DNA of 64,000 nt from Ficedula albicollis (lineage: Eukaryota; Chordata; Aves; Passeriformes; Muscicapidae). This document shows positions 1 to 40,100 of the stretch, one piece after another. A program made the position numbers and the translations under genes. The stretch is from the NCBI RefSeq assembly GCF_000247815.1, contig NC_021675.1, forward strand, positions 66,483,040 to 66,547,039, read 5' to 3'. Below the pieces are notes generated by a model. It was not told where the DNA came from. It was given only the letters and a program-made list of their open reading frames with translations, and made no database searches. Each line of letters opens with the position of its first letter. Position 1 is the first letter of the stretch.

Positions 1-124
1 CAGTCCCCACTGCAGAATATGTATGGGAGTAGAAAAGAGCAGGTCAGCATTTCTCATTGAGTTTTTCCTACAACAAGTAAACTTAATTGCATAAAATTAA
101 AATGTACTTTGTATCAAGATATGC

Positions 125-232
125 GCTTCCTTCAGATTCAGACAGTGAGAAAACATTCATTAATGTAAGACATGAATTGCTTCCTTCAGCTTCAGACAAT
201 GAGAAAACATTCATTAATGTAAGACATGAATT
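125..232. repeat. Tandem duplication, 54 bp x 2
   Basis: Copies 125-178 and 179-232 are adjacent and differ at two positions (GATTCAGACAGT against GCTTCAGACAAT). Confidence 0.9.
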
Positions 233-570
233 ATTTCAACTTATGGTAAAGAGATAATCACTGAAAAAAGGACCTGGAACCAGTCCTGCCACTCTTGCAA
301 AGCTGATCCAGGTGAGGAGTGCTGAGGTAAGGAGGCTGTACCTGAGTAAGGAGCTCCTACAGGCTTTGATCTTTTCCTGCTGTAACTAGAGCTAGGTAAG
401 ATACCGGCAGTGACTGATCTACATTAGCTTCTTAAGGAGTAACTTACATCAGTTTGGTGCTACTGAATAAGAGAATTTCTGGTAGTTTTTGCTCATTCTT
501 TAGCACCATATCTCAAGACATACTGGAGAAATGTGCTGATGGGTCATCTCCCAAAGCCCTGCTTCCAGTT

Positions 571-702
571 CACAGAATATTCTGGGTTGGAAGGGACCCA
601 CAAGGATCACCAAGTGCAGCCTTTAAGTGAATGTGCCATACAGGGATCAAACCCACAGCCCTGGTGCTATTGGCACCATGCTATCAGCACAGCTGGTGGT
701 TT
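571..702 (-). mobile_element. TguSINE1-like SINE (tRNA-Ile head, CR1 tail)
   Basis: On the - strand the head reads GCATGGTGCCAATAGCACCA, then GGTTTGATCCC, which aligns with the anticodon arm and B box (GGTTCGATCCC) of tRNA-Ile(AAU). It is followed by a CR1-type tail with the CCTTCCAACCCAGAA motif and the 8-bp terminal unit around 571-580. This composite is the design of TguSINE1, first described in zebra finch, and supports a passerine origin. Confidence 0.75.
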
Positions 703-3539
703 GGACATAAGCACTTCAACTTTAATTACATGTCCTTACACCTCCACCATGAATCACTAGAATATAAAGGACTCCATGCTCCTCTTCTCTGCTTGCACAG
801 CCCCATTTTTGGAGGGCCTTTGATTGAGAATGGAGACCCTTAAATGTTGCCACAGCAGAGATTTTTAAAACCAGGTCCACTATATTATCTGATCATTGCT
901 TGTTGTAGCTGCACACACATTTGTAGGTTTAACATGGAAATGCAGGACAGCCCTGAAAAACAATCTTCTCCCTCAGATGGAAAACATCTTTGGAGAACAT
1001 GGTGCAAGGACAGTTAATGTTACCTACAGCCCCTTCTCTGACTGAAACGTCCCTTTCTTGTAAAGTATCTGTGACATCAAATACCTCTAGGTAGTGGGAG
1101 GCCAATTTTCAAGCACAAATATTTGAATAGCACATCCAGATTTTATATGCAGAGAGGTAGGCGTAAATGCCTGAATGTGCAATTGTTTAGGCATAAAATT
1201 GGCTATTGAGTTTTTATTGCTAAATTTCAATTTAAACTGAACCGTTAAAATCAAATAATTAAATTCAAACCTCAAAGCCTCTTCTGCTTTTTCCCTAGCG
1301 ATACCCCGCACAAGAGAAATTTTCTGTTACTTAATGGTGGTTGAAAGGAAGAATTTATTCAAGTGTGTTCTGAAGTTACTGTTTAAAGAGCTCCTGTTTG
1401 CAGAGATTACTCCTTTCTTATATAGGAGCTAAAGGCTTACCTATTACCAGTTCAACTCAGTAGGTAGGGCCAGCTGGAGAAAAAATATGCTCAAGACTTC
1501 TTGCAGGCAGAAGAACAGGCTGAAACCCACTGTTTGGAGGTTTAATCAGTTCTGCTTATTATTGTTGTGTTTTCCAGAGTGGGACAGTTGCACCTGTACC
1601 ATTATCATAGGGTTAGCCTGAAACTTATTTATGAACATTTTGATGTTTCTCTTGACACACTGAAGGTGGGCATTTACACACAAAATATTTCTAACAGACA
1701 TTAGTTTTTGTGGAGACTACTGTGAGTGGTGATAAAATAACCAGTTAAGAAAAACAACAATATTTTTCCCAGTATTTTATGGTTGTAGTACTGAGAAACA
1801 AGATCTTAAATGATGCAGCAAATTCAGAGATGTTTAGAGTAATAATTTTAAATTTTATGTATTTTGCTTTTTGACCCAAGACTTTACTGGTTACCTTTAA
1901 TTTATAACTTTTAAAGAAGCTAGATAATTTAAGAAAGATATTTGATCCATATTTAATTTCAAGAAATGAAGAATTCTAGGGAAGGGAAGCAAGTAGCTAA
2001 TTACCTTCTCTGTTTGAAAAGCAAAACATCTTCAGTTTCTACTGAAGTTTCTGTGGCTTCTACTTATCCCCTAGTTTGAATACCTCTACTCTTTTAGGAC
2101 TTTGAAAGCTTGTTTATACCTGGATGACTGAGTTTTGTCCAGGCTTCTGTCAACTTGTGGTCTGTCTGCTGCCCCATCTTCTCTTCTGGTCTCTGTCAAT
2201 TAATTTTATTTGTGTACACTCAGAATGCTGTTTTTGATCACATAATCTTTTAGCATCGTTGCCTATGTAAGCTCATTTTCAAGGGCATTTGTGGATTGTG
2301 TCACCCTGTACTCTCAGCCTCCTAGGCCAGGACCCACCCAAACCATTAAATTTTAAAACAGCTTTGACCAACCTCTCCATGCCACTCTTTGTGTGTGGGA
2401 GCTGCTAATTCACTAAACTCATGTTGTCGTTCAAATCTCTCCTTAAAGCCTTCCTTTATTCTGATGCTAATGGGGAAAAAATACTATTAGGCAACTGGAG
2501 TGTTATCAACAGCTCCATCTATTTCATTGACTAATATTGCTTCATTATAACCTGACATCTCTCTTCCTGCATGTATTAATCATCTACTCTTTGAGGCAAA
2601 GTGTTCTCTCTGCAGAAATTCTAAGGGCTTTAAATAATGAGGTTATGCAAAACCTACAATGGTGTGCTGTATCAATTGTACAGCCACTGCTACACGAACC
2701 TAAAGTCTACACGATGAAACAAATAATTTGGTAGTTTTCACATCTAGCTTGCTTTATATGATATCACAAATTCAACCTTGCAGGTCTGGTTTATATAGTA
2801 AATATTCAAATTTTAGAAGCAAACACACCTGTTTTTTTCTTTCAGTGCCAGCTAATGAGTGGCTCTTCAGACTGCACATGGTTGCTGATCTACCATCCTC
2901 ATACTACTCACTTTTATTTCTTCTGTTTCTCCCTGCTGAAAATTGTAGCAATTACTAAGTTTATCTCATTGATAGAAATCACTGGAGATTCCCTACAGTT
3001 GCCAAAGAAATTGGACTGTGTGATTTCCATGGACAGCAATTTCCTTATCACCTGAGGAATTTTTTGCGCCTTTAGATTTCATACACGAACATGTTTGTTT
3101 AAATGTAGTAGGCAAATGATCAGTGGAGGCAAACTGGTGGGAAAGGCTTTAAAAATACATTTACTCTAAGTGTGGAAATGGATTCTAGGAGAAAATGGAG
3201 GATGACACTACAATACGGCAGGAATATCACACTGCTCTCTGATGGGGGTTTTTGAAGCTCAGACACCTCTGGTGATGGAAGGAACACTGGTAAAAGCATA
3301 AGCTGAGCACTGAGCTTTTAATAAACTGGATGAGTCAACAGCTTCTTTGTCTTGAGTACTTTCTGCACTTTTGGTCTTTTCCTCCCACATGCTCTGGTGG
3401 GAAAGTCTTATGGTAGAGGAGTACGTGTGTCTTTTTGAGTCACTGCTGGACACCATCACCCAGATCATGTCATATTCTCTGTTTAACTCCTTGGTTCTCA
3501 TTGGGAATGACTTAAAACTGAAATGCAATAGGTTTAAAT

Positions 3540-3622
3540 TTGATAGAAGGAAGAAATTCTTCTATGTGAGGGCAGCAAGGCACTAGAACCTTTCCAACCC
3601 AAACCAGTTATGATTCTGTCAT
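3540..3622 (+). mobile_element. CR1 LINE 3' end, internally deleted
   Basis: Contains GAAGAAATTCTTCTATGTGAG, GGCAAGGCACTAGAACC-like sequence and CTTTCCAACCCAAACCAG followed by TATGATTCTGTC. These are the usual blocks of a CR1 3' untranslated end, with the segment between them missing. Confidence 0.7.
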
Positions 3623-3968
3623 CTTGCCTTGTTATTTGTAAGATCACACAGGACTCATGTTAAAGGCGTGAGCTGCTGGAAGCCATTTGCTTTTAGATGG
3701 AACTACACAGCCTCCATCAACCAGAACTGGAGGGCCTCCACAGCCTGCCATCCTCTCCAGGAACCTCGGGCACGTTGCTATTTTGTGATATTTCACCCTG
3801 TGCCCTGCCCCCTGCCCCACAGCGCCCGCCTGCCCCCATTTCCCTCAGCATGACAAGATGGCGGCCTGTGGAACTCCCGCAGGTGCTGGTCCCGCCCCGT
3901 GCGCATGCGCGGAGCCGCCCCGCAGCTGCCACCGCCCCCTGTGCTATATCTGAGTACGCCGCGAGCCG

Positions 3969-3991
3969 CACGTATAAGGGACGTATCACGC
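3969..3991 (-). promoter_or_regulatory. Pair of candidate hypoxia response elements
   Basis: CACGT (3969-3973) and CACGC (3987-3991) are reverse complements of ACGTG and GCGTG, both matching the HIF core RCGTG, 18 bp apart and flanking the TATA-like box. Mammalian KDM3A is a direct HIF-1 target through promoter HREs. The match is short, so function is inferred. Confidence 0.5.
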
Positions 3992-4267
3992 CCTCTGGCC
4001 TCGCTTCGATCCCTCCGCCGCCTCTAAAGGCAGTTCCTACAGCTGGCAGCTTGGCGCCCCCGAGGCGGGAGCACAGACCTGGGGAGGCGCTGCGGCGCAG
4101 AGCGTGTTCGTGCCTCCCTTGGAGCTCGGCTGCGGGCGCTCCGCGGGCCGGCCCCGAGGGACTCTTTCCTTCGACGCTCAAGCGGAAGGATACAGCGTTT
4201 TTATTTTTTTATCCGCCATCTGCTGAGCAACGGTTTCGGGGGTGTGGCCGGGCGCTCGGGCCCCGGC

Positions 4268-5116
<849 letters not shown>

Positions 5117-5355
5117 GGGAATGGCCGGGAGCTGCGCTGCAGCTATTCTGGAAATACCTTCTGGTGTCCCACCCCCGCCGAGTAGTGATTAACAGGACCG
5201 TGGGCGGGGAGGCGACCCGAGGGTTCCCGGGGGTCCGGCTGGAGCCGCTTGGAGAAGCGGGGGAGGCGGCCGGGAGAGGAAGGAGGAAGCGCTCACCGCC
5301 CTGCCCTGTGTGTTTCTCTCCTCCTTCCGTCGCTTTCCTCGCTGAAGGCCTCCCG

Positions 5356-5364
5356 ATGAGTTAA
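5356..5364 (+). promoter_or_regulatory. Two-codon upstream ORF (ATG AGT TAA) before the KDM3A start
   Basis: ATG at 5356 in a weak context (C at -3, A at +4) is followed by one codon and TAA at 5362-5364. The KDM3A ATG begins at 5366, one base after this stop. It could tune initiation by leaky scanning or reinitiation; this is inference. Confidence 0.6.
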
Positions 5365-5365
5365 A

Positions 5366-34112
<28,747 letters not shown>

Positions 34113-36969
34113 CGTAGAGCGCCTTAACCACACACTATGAAACAGAAGCGTTGGCAGCTGTTTTACCTACTCAGTCAGGACCTCTGTGGACTTTGAGATT
34201 ATATGAATGTTACCTCATCTTCCTTTCAGCAGTACCAGAGGATCGTGGTACTATGTTCTGTGTATTCTTCCAATGTTTACAAACCTGATATGTATATGTA
34301 GTAATATGTATGGACTGTGGCATACTGTGAATGCTCAGTTGCAATAGAACTTTATATGGAGTTGCTCTCCAAACTGTACAAAATACCTCCTATAGAACTG
34401 TTGGGATCTATTCCAAATTACTCGTTTGAAAAATATTATTCAAGGCATTGTAAAGCTTCAATTTTTAAAATTTATTTTGGGGTGGGAGGAAGTATGAAAT
34501 CACTCAGTTTAATGGCCAATTTGCATAAAAAGTTAAGAATGCAGTTCTGGAATTTCAAATTAACATAGAACTAGCATTTAAAAGTAGCTTTAAGCTATTG
34601 TATAGTAACATAGAGATGGGAGTTAACCATCTTTAGGTAAATGTATTTAAATTTCTAAATGTTAAAAGAAACTTTTAATCAAATGTCTTCTGTTGGAAAC
34701 TGCTCTTTAATTTGAACTGATGTTTGATTCTCTTGTTTTTAACACTGAATGGTTGCATAAAAATTCTTCTATTTCAGATACTGTTCCTTGCCTGCCTTTA
34801 ATTGACTGCTTAAAATGTAATTAATTTAATGCAGTACTTTGAAGTGCAAAAGGAAACTGTGTATCATAAATGGTTCATACTGTTTTTTGAACTATTTGAA
34901 GGCTTAGGGTATGGAATTTAGCAGCAGACCTGTTCAGTTATTTTTGGTTAACCCAAGCACAATTTAGCTGACACTACTGCTGCCAGTGCTGTGGTCTGTA
35001 TCACATGAGCTTTGCAGCTTCAGTCTGAAATGGTACACACAGAACTCAGGGTTACTTGGAGAAACACTGAAAACATTGTAGAACTTGAAACAGGAAGGGA
35101 GGTTATGAGTGGAAAAATGAATCTCTCATTTGATGAGAGAGAGATCTTTCAGTTCCTTCCCAGCACTGACAATTGCAGGATGGCTGTTGAGGACAGCCTG
35201 GCAGGGGAGGAAACCTCCAAGTTCACTTTTCTGAGCTTATGCAACAAGTTGAACTCTGCAGATTCACCTCCCTGTAGTATTTCACCTGCTGTTTGTGATC
35301 AGCATCAACGGTTGAGTCTGTCTTGGATGACAGGATTGTCTTCTGAGAAACCTCCTGCTTGCTCCCTCAGGAGTGGGGGCAGGCTGCAGTGCTGTGCAGG
35401 GAGCAGGGGTCTCACTCGAGTTAAGTGAAGTTGGCTTACAGAAGGTTTGCTTACACAACAGCCCTTCATTCAGTGAGAGCTTCCCTCTACCTTTCCTTGC
35501 TGACACCTCTTGACAGTAAATAACTTGTTCTAGTCACTTCAGGTGCCTTGATTTGGCATTTTCTGCTTGAACTTGTCAAGTATGCTTAAAAACAACACTT
35601 ACCTGAACATTCTCCCTTGAAGTAGATGACATAAAGCAGGTTAATTGCTTTCCCTGGTGCCAGCTGGAGTATTTGTGGGCAGCTAGAGTACAGGTACCTC
35701 CCAGAGAGCTGAGTCACACTGATCTCACACACCCTGTGTGTGTGCACATAGATCTGCAAAGACTCCTTGTTAAATCTGGATTTTGAGCTCTTACTACTGT
35801 GCTGTTGTTCAGTCTTGTTTTATTGCAGCTCTCACCCACTTTTCCTTTCTGGATTTGTAAAACCACAAGAAACAAACTCCCTCTTGCCTGTTTTTGTTTT
35901 TTGGGGTGGAGATGAACACCTGAATTGCTCAGCCCTGAAGCACTGGGGCTACTTTGCCTCCCCCAGCACAAAGGTGAACAGTGCTTAGCACCCCCTCCCC
36001 CCATGCTTTTATGGCTGAAAATGGGAGATGTTGGACTCCATCCAGCTATCTGCGTTACTTGTGTGTTTTTCTACCCTTGTTGTTGGGATACAATGATTTA
36101 GAGACTTGGTTTTCTTTGGGTAAGTCTTCCTTAAGATGAAGATCACTGGCCTTTGGCCAAGAGATACTGTGGCAGTGACAGGTTTGGGTCTGAGATTTTT
36201 AGTTTGCAAACAGCCTTTTGTGAGCCATGACATCCATTTTGCCTGAAGCTTTTCCTTGGGAGGAGACATGGCTCTCCTTTGACCCTGAAATGTGCTATTG
36301 GAGCAGCAGAGGCCTTGGCATGACCACAGGGTCTGGGGTAGCTTTGCCAACAGCCTGGTGAGTCAGGACCCCCCTCCCACTGCTGCCAGCTGCCCTGCCC
36401 TCGCTGTGGCCTTGGCTAAGCCAGGCTCTCCTGTGAGTATACAGAGCTGAAACAGACTGAAAACTACTCTTAAAGTATGCAGTGAAGGCCCTAAATGTGC
36501 TAAAGAAAGGTGTTACAAAACTAAAAGGGAGTGTTTGGGTATTTGAGAAAGAGGCCAAAGTGATGCAAACTAAACTGCTGCATGGCAGTGACTGTTAGAA
36601 GCAGCTTTAATAAAATTTGTATTGATTCAGGAAAACACAGATCTGACAGTGCTGGGGGTTTTTGGTAGCAGATTAAACCAAAGTGCCTGTTAGGGAGAAA
36701 TGCTGCTTGAAGATGAGAATATATTTCAGGATTTTGTCTAAAAATACATAACATTACATCACCCTTGCCATGTCACCACAGGAAACATGGGCTGAACAGA
36801 AAACTGGAAGAGACTGCACTCCGCAAGAAGTATATTACAGTAGTGTCTTGGAGAAAAAATCCTCAAGAAAAAAAAATATATATATTACATAAGTGAGAAT
36901 ACATTAAGGTTTGCATTTTGAAGATAGGACAGAATAAAATAAAGCCAACTGTACACATCCCTCCTGTCC
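34113..36969. other. Convergent 3' ends of KDM3A (+) and CHMP3 (-)
   Basis: 2,857 nt separate the two stop codons. No AATAAA follows the KDM3A stop for 2.5 kb; the variant CATAAA occurs at about 34523, 34755 and 34864. The first canonical + strand signal is at 36609. No gene or repeat family is recognised, and the open frames at 35012-35428 and elsewhere have no recognisable product. Confidence 0.65.
36606..36614. terminator. Overlapping candidate poly(A) signals on both strands
   Basis: + strand AATAAA at 36609-36614 overlaps - strand ATTAAA (TTTAAT on +, 36606-36611). The - strand signal would give CHMP3 a 3' UTR of about 0.36 kb. The + strand signal could end a long KDM3A 3' UTR. Use is inferred. 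Confidence 0.45.
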
Positions 36970-37109
36970 CTAGCTCCTCAGGGTGGCCAACCGTGACTGC
37001 ATGGCCTCGATGTCCTCCTCCTCATCCACAGCAGCAGCAGCAGCTGCTCCCATGGGCTCAGGCTCTGGCAGAGCATCTGTCACTTTACTGGGTGCTTTAC
37101 CCAAGGCCC
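36970..37109 (-). CDS. CHMP3: CHMP3 coding exon 6 (residues 175-220) and stop
   Basis: Acceptor GTTGCAG; reads GALGKAPSKVTDALPEPEPM, then GAAAAAVDEEED and the MIM helix to RS, then TAG at 36970-36972. A (CAG)n-type tract on the + strand codes the five-alanine stretch. Confidence 0.96.
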
Positions 37110-40100
37110 CTGCAACAACAAACAGGCTCGTTAGCAAGTGTCAGCTCTTCATTTAATAATTAGTGGCTTTCAGGGACATCTGAAATAACCCAACCAGTCA
37201 TTTCCCGTGGAGGTCACACCCCTGAGGTGACAGGGCCAGCCCGGGGCTGTTGGCTGTTAGCACTGACCTGCCAGCTCTGAGCCTCTGTGCTCCTTCCCTG
37301 CTGGGAGGAGACTCGCAGCTCCCCCCAAGCCCTACTCCTTGCCTGGGAGCTCCCCCTGCCTGCTTGGGAGGAGGGGAGCTGTTCCAGCCAGGAAAGGGGA
37401 TGGAGAAAGCAACTCAGGATGTGAGAAAGAACAGGGCACTGTGCCAGGTGCTGGGCACAAGGTGCTGCACTTGCAGTGTGGTACAGCTAATGCAGCCCCT
37501 CTGCTTGTTTGTGTCACACCACATCACAATCAATCCAGGTGAAAGGAGCATTCTAAGCATTCTCCAAGTCAAATAACTGAACCAGTAAATCATTACTTCA
37601 TGAGCTGGAAAGCAGAAACTGTGGTTTTGGTTTTAAGAGGGTTTTTGTGTTTGTTTTGGGTTTTTTCCCCGGAACAAGACACAGCATTTTACTGCCAGAA
37701 CTCACAGCACAGCCTATGACTCAAGGCAGTGCAGCAGAGTTTATTTCTTGGTTTCATTAATAACAATACCTAGTCAATCATGTTAGTTTCACCTCATTAA
37801 GAGATTCACTGCACAGCCAAACACAGATATGTTAGAGCCTCAATTACATAACTGCACAGACAACAGCTGATGAATATTAGTTCTGCCCTGCTGAGCCCCA
37901 CTGGCCTTCTCAGCCAGTATTCCCTGAGAAACCTGAGTTTGTCAGAGCTCTCTGCCCATCACCAAAGGAAGAGATACCACTGGGAGAGTGCACAACAGAT
38001 AGAGATTTTAGTTGCTGCATCTTATTGAGCAGAGCAGGGAATTGGCTCTCAGCAGCACCCACAAACTCACCAGCTGTAATTTCAAAAAGGATTTTGTCAA
38101 TTTCTGCCTCAGCTTCCTCTTCCATTTCCTCCTGATCCTCCAGGCCTTCAAAGGTGTCTTCCAGCATCTCCTCTATAATTCCAGCCTAGCAGAAAAAAAC
38201 AAGGCAGCGTGTCATGTCCTTGGAGCAGAGTAAGAAGACACATTTTGGTTTTGGAGATGAGGTTATGCCTCTCCAGGCATGTAACACTCCCCTGCTCCAG
38301 GGGGGGTTCCAGATTGAGGGTGCTGCAGGAGGGTGGCCAACACACCTGCCCTCAGCCTGAGCACACATCTCTACATCTGGTGCACTGGAAAAGCAGGAAG
38401 AAAACTGAGGATTAAAGACACCTGTTCTCACTTTGAAAACCTCAAGTAATTTAAACCAAGAGAGAAGAGATTTATATCAGATATTAGGAAGAAATTCTTC
38501 CCTGTGAGGGTGGTGAGGCACTGGAACAGGTTCCCCAGAGAAGCTGTGGTTACCCAATCCCTGGAAGTGTTCCCAGCCAGGCTGGATGGGCTCTGAGCAA
38601 CCTGGTCACTTTGAAAACCTCAAGTAATTTAAACTAAAAGAGAAGAGATTTATATCAGATATTAGGAAGAAATTCTTCCCTGTGAGGGTGGTGAGGCACT
38701 GGAACAGGTTCCCCAGAGAAGCTGTGGTTACCCAATCCCTGGAAGTGTTCCCAGCCAGGCTGGATGGGCTCTGAGCAACCTGGTCTAGTGGCAGATGTCC
38801 CTGTCCATGGCAGGGGGGCTGGAATTACATGACCTTTAAGATCCTTTCCAACCCAAACCATTCTATAATTCTGTGGTTATTTATTGTTGTTGCATGTTTA
38901 AACCAAGAACCCAATCTGCTCCAAGCACATGAAATACAAGTGTAAATTTCAGTCATGCAGCATGAATTGAGTAGCACACTGTAAAACTGCTCTTTGACAC
39001 AGCTTGGTTTTTTTCTATCTGCATTTGAAAACATTCCTTTGCAAGCCTTGCAACCTGGCCAAACCATGCTGGTGCACTTAGTAAAATTATTTAGAAATAA
39101 ACTTATTTGAAATAAACAGTCTAGAGTGGTAAGAAGGGAAAAAGCAAAACAACTTTGGTAGTTGAAATGTAATAGTCATAACAGAGACTTAGTATACTTT
39201 CAAATCAGAGCACTCCCATCACACAGAGACACTGAGCTAGATGCTTTAAACCAGTAACAGTGAGTTATATCTGAATTAGCCAGGAGTTCTGTGATTCTTT
39301 AAAAGTTTTGTAATGAACTACATTTAACTAGTTAAGGAAATTTTGATTGTGTTATTTTGGCTGGTTTTGGTTTAGATCTGTATTGGATAAGTGTCAGTAA
39401 AAAACCCTGAGAAATTACTTCACTGTGCCTGCAGAAAGGAGTTCCATGGACTCATAGCCCTTAGAGAATCTACAGATGAAGAGCAAAACTCAATAAATAA
39501 CTGTTTAATGGTTATCATATAACTAGAGATTAATTAGATATCATAGAACAAGAATGGTATCTTGAGAGAATTAAGGAGTCAAAGCCCTACACATCCCAGA
39601 AAACTTGATTAATACATTGCAGGTGTAGTAAGGGAGCCACTTCATAGGCTTGTACCCCTCAGAAAACTTAATCAATAGTAATTGTCTAAGCAGGACAGCA
39701 AATTTAATAAAGCACTGTTAGCTGGATAAAACTCAGGTTATCCATTAAACAAAGACAGATGAGATGTTCTGGTAGTAATTAAAAGAAACAAAACACCTCT
39801 ACAATGCAATAAATTGGGCAGATTTTTGGAAATGTCTATTTAAAACATCTTGGCTGTTTTAGTGCATATAAATGCCTGAAAATTGTCGTTTCTTTGAACA
39901 TAAATTCCTCATATATTCCAAATTTTGACTCAAAATTGTTATTAGGAATGTATCTAACAGCTTTTTGCTGTTAGATTTAAAACTCTTTAAAACTGTGTCA
40001 CCAGTATCAGACTGACCACAGAGCCAGAGGATGCCCTGAGCTCACACCAGCCCTGTGACAAAGGGGCCACCCAAACAACTGCACAGCTCAGTAACAGCCA

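Larger units (their letters stand above)
1..3849. other. Intergenic DNA upstream of KDM3A
   Basis: AT-rich, with many short accidental frames and no coding exon that I recognise. It contains a tandem duplication (125-232), a tRNA-Ile/CR1 SINE (571-702) and a short CR1 tail (about 3540-3622). In human the upstream neighbour is REEP1, in opposite orientation; none of it is visible here. Confidence 0.7.

Noticed and set aside
3259..3528. 89-codon - strand open frame upstream of KDM3A as an exon or retrogene
   Set aside because: No recognisable homology; directly followed by a CR1 remnant, so probably unannotated repeat or chance.
3717..4181. 154-codon - strand open frame in the KDM3A CpG island
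   Set aside because: GC-rich promoter DNA is poor in stop codons; no recognisable protein.
35012..35428. 138-codon open frame downstream of the KDM3A stop
   Set aside because: Lies in the 3' UTR/intergenic part, without recognisable domains.
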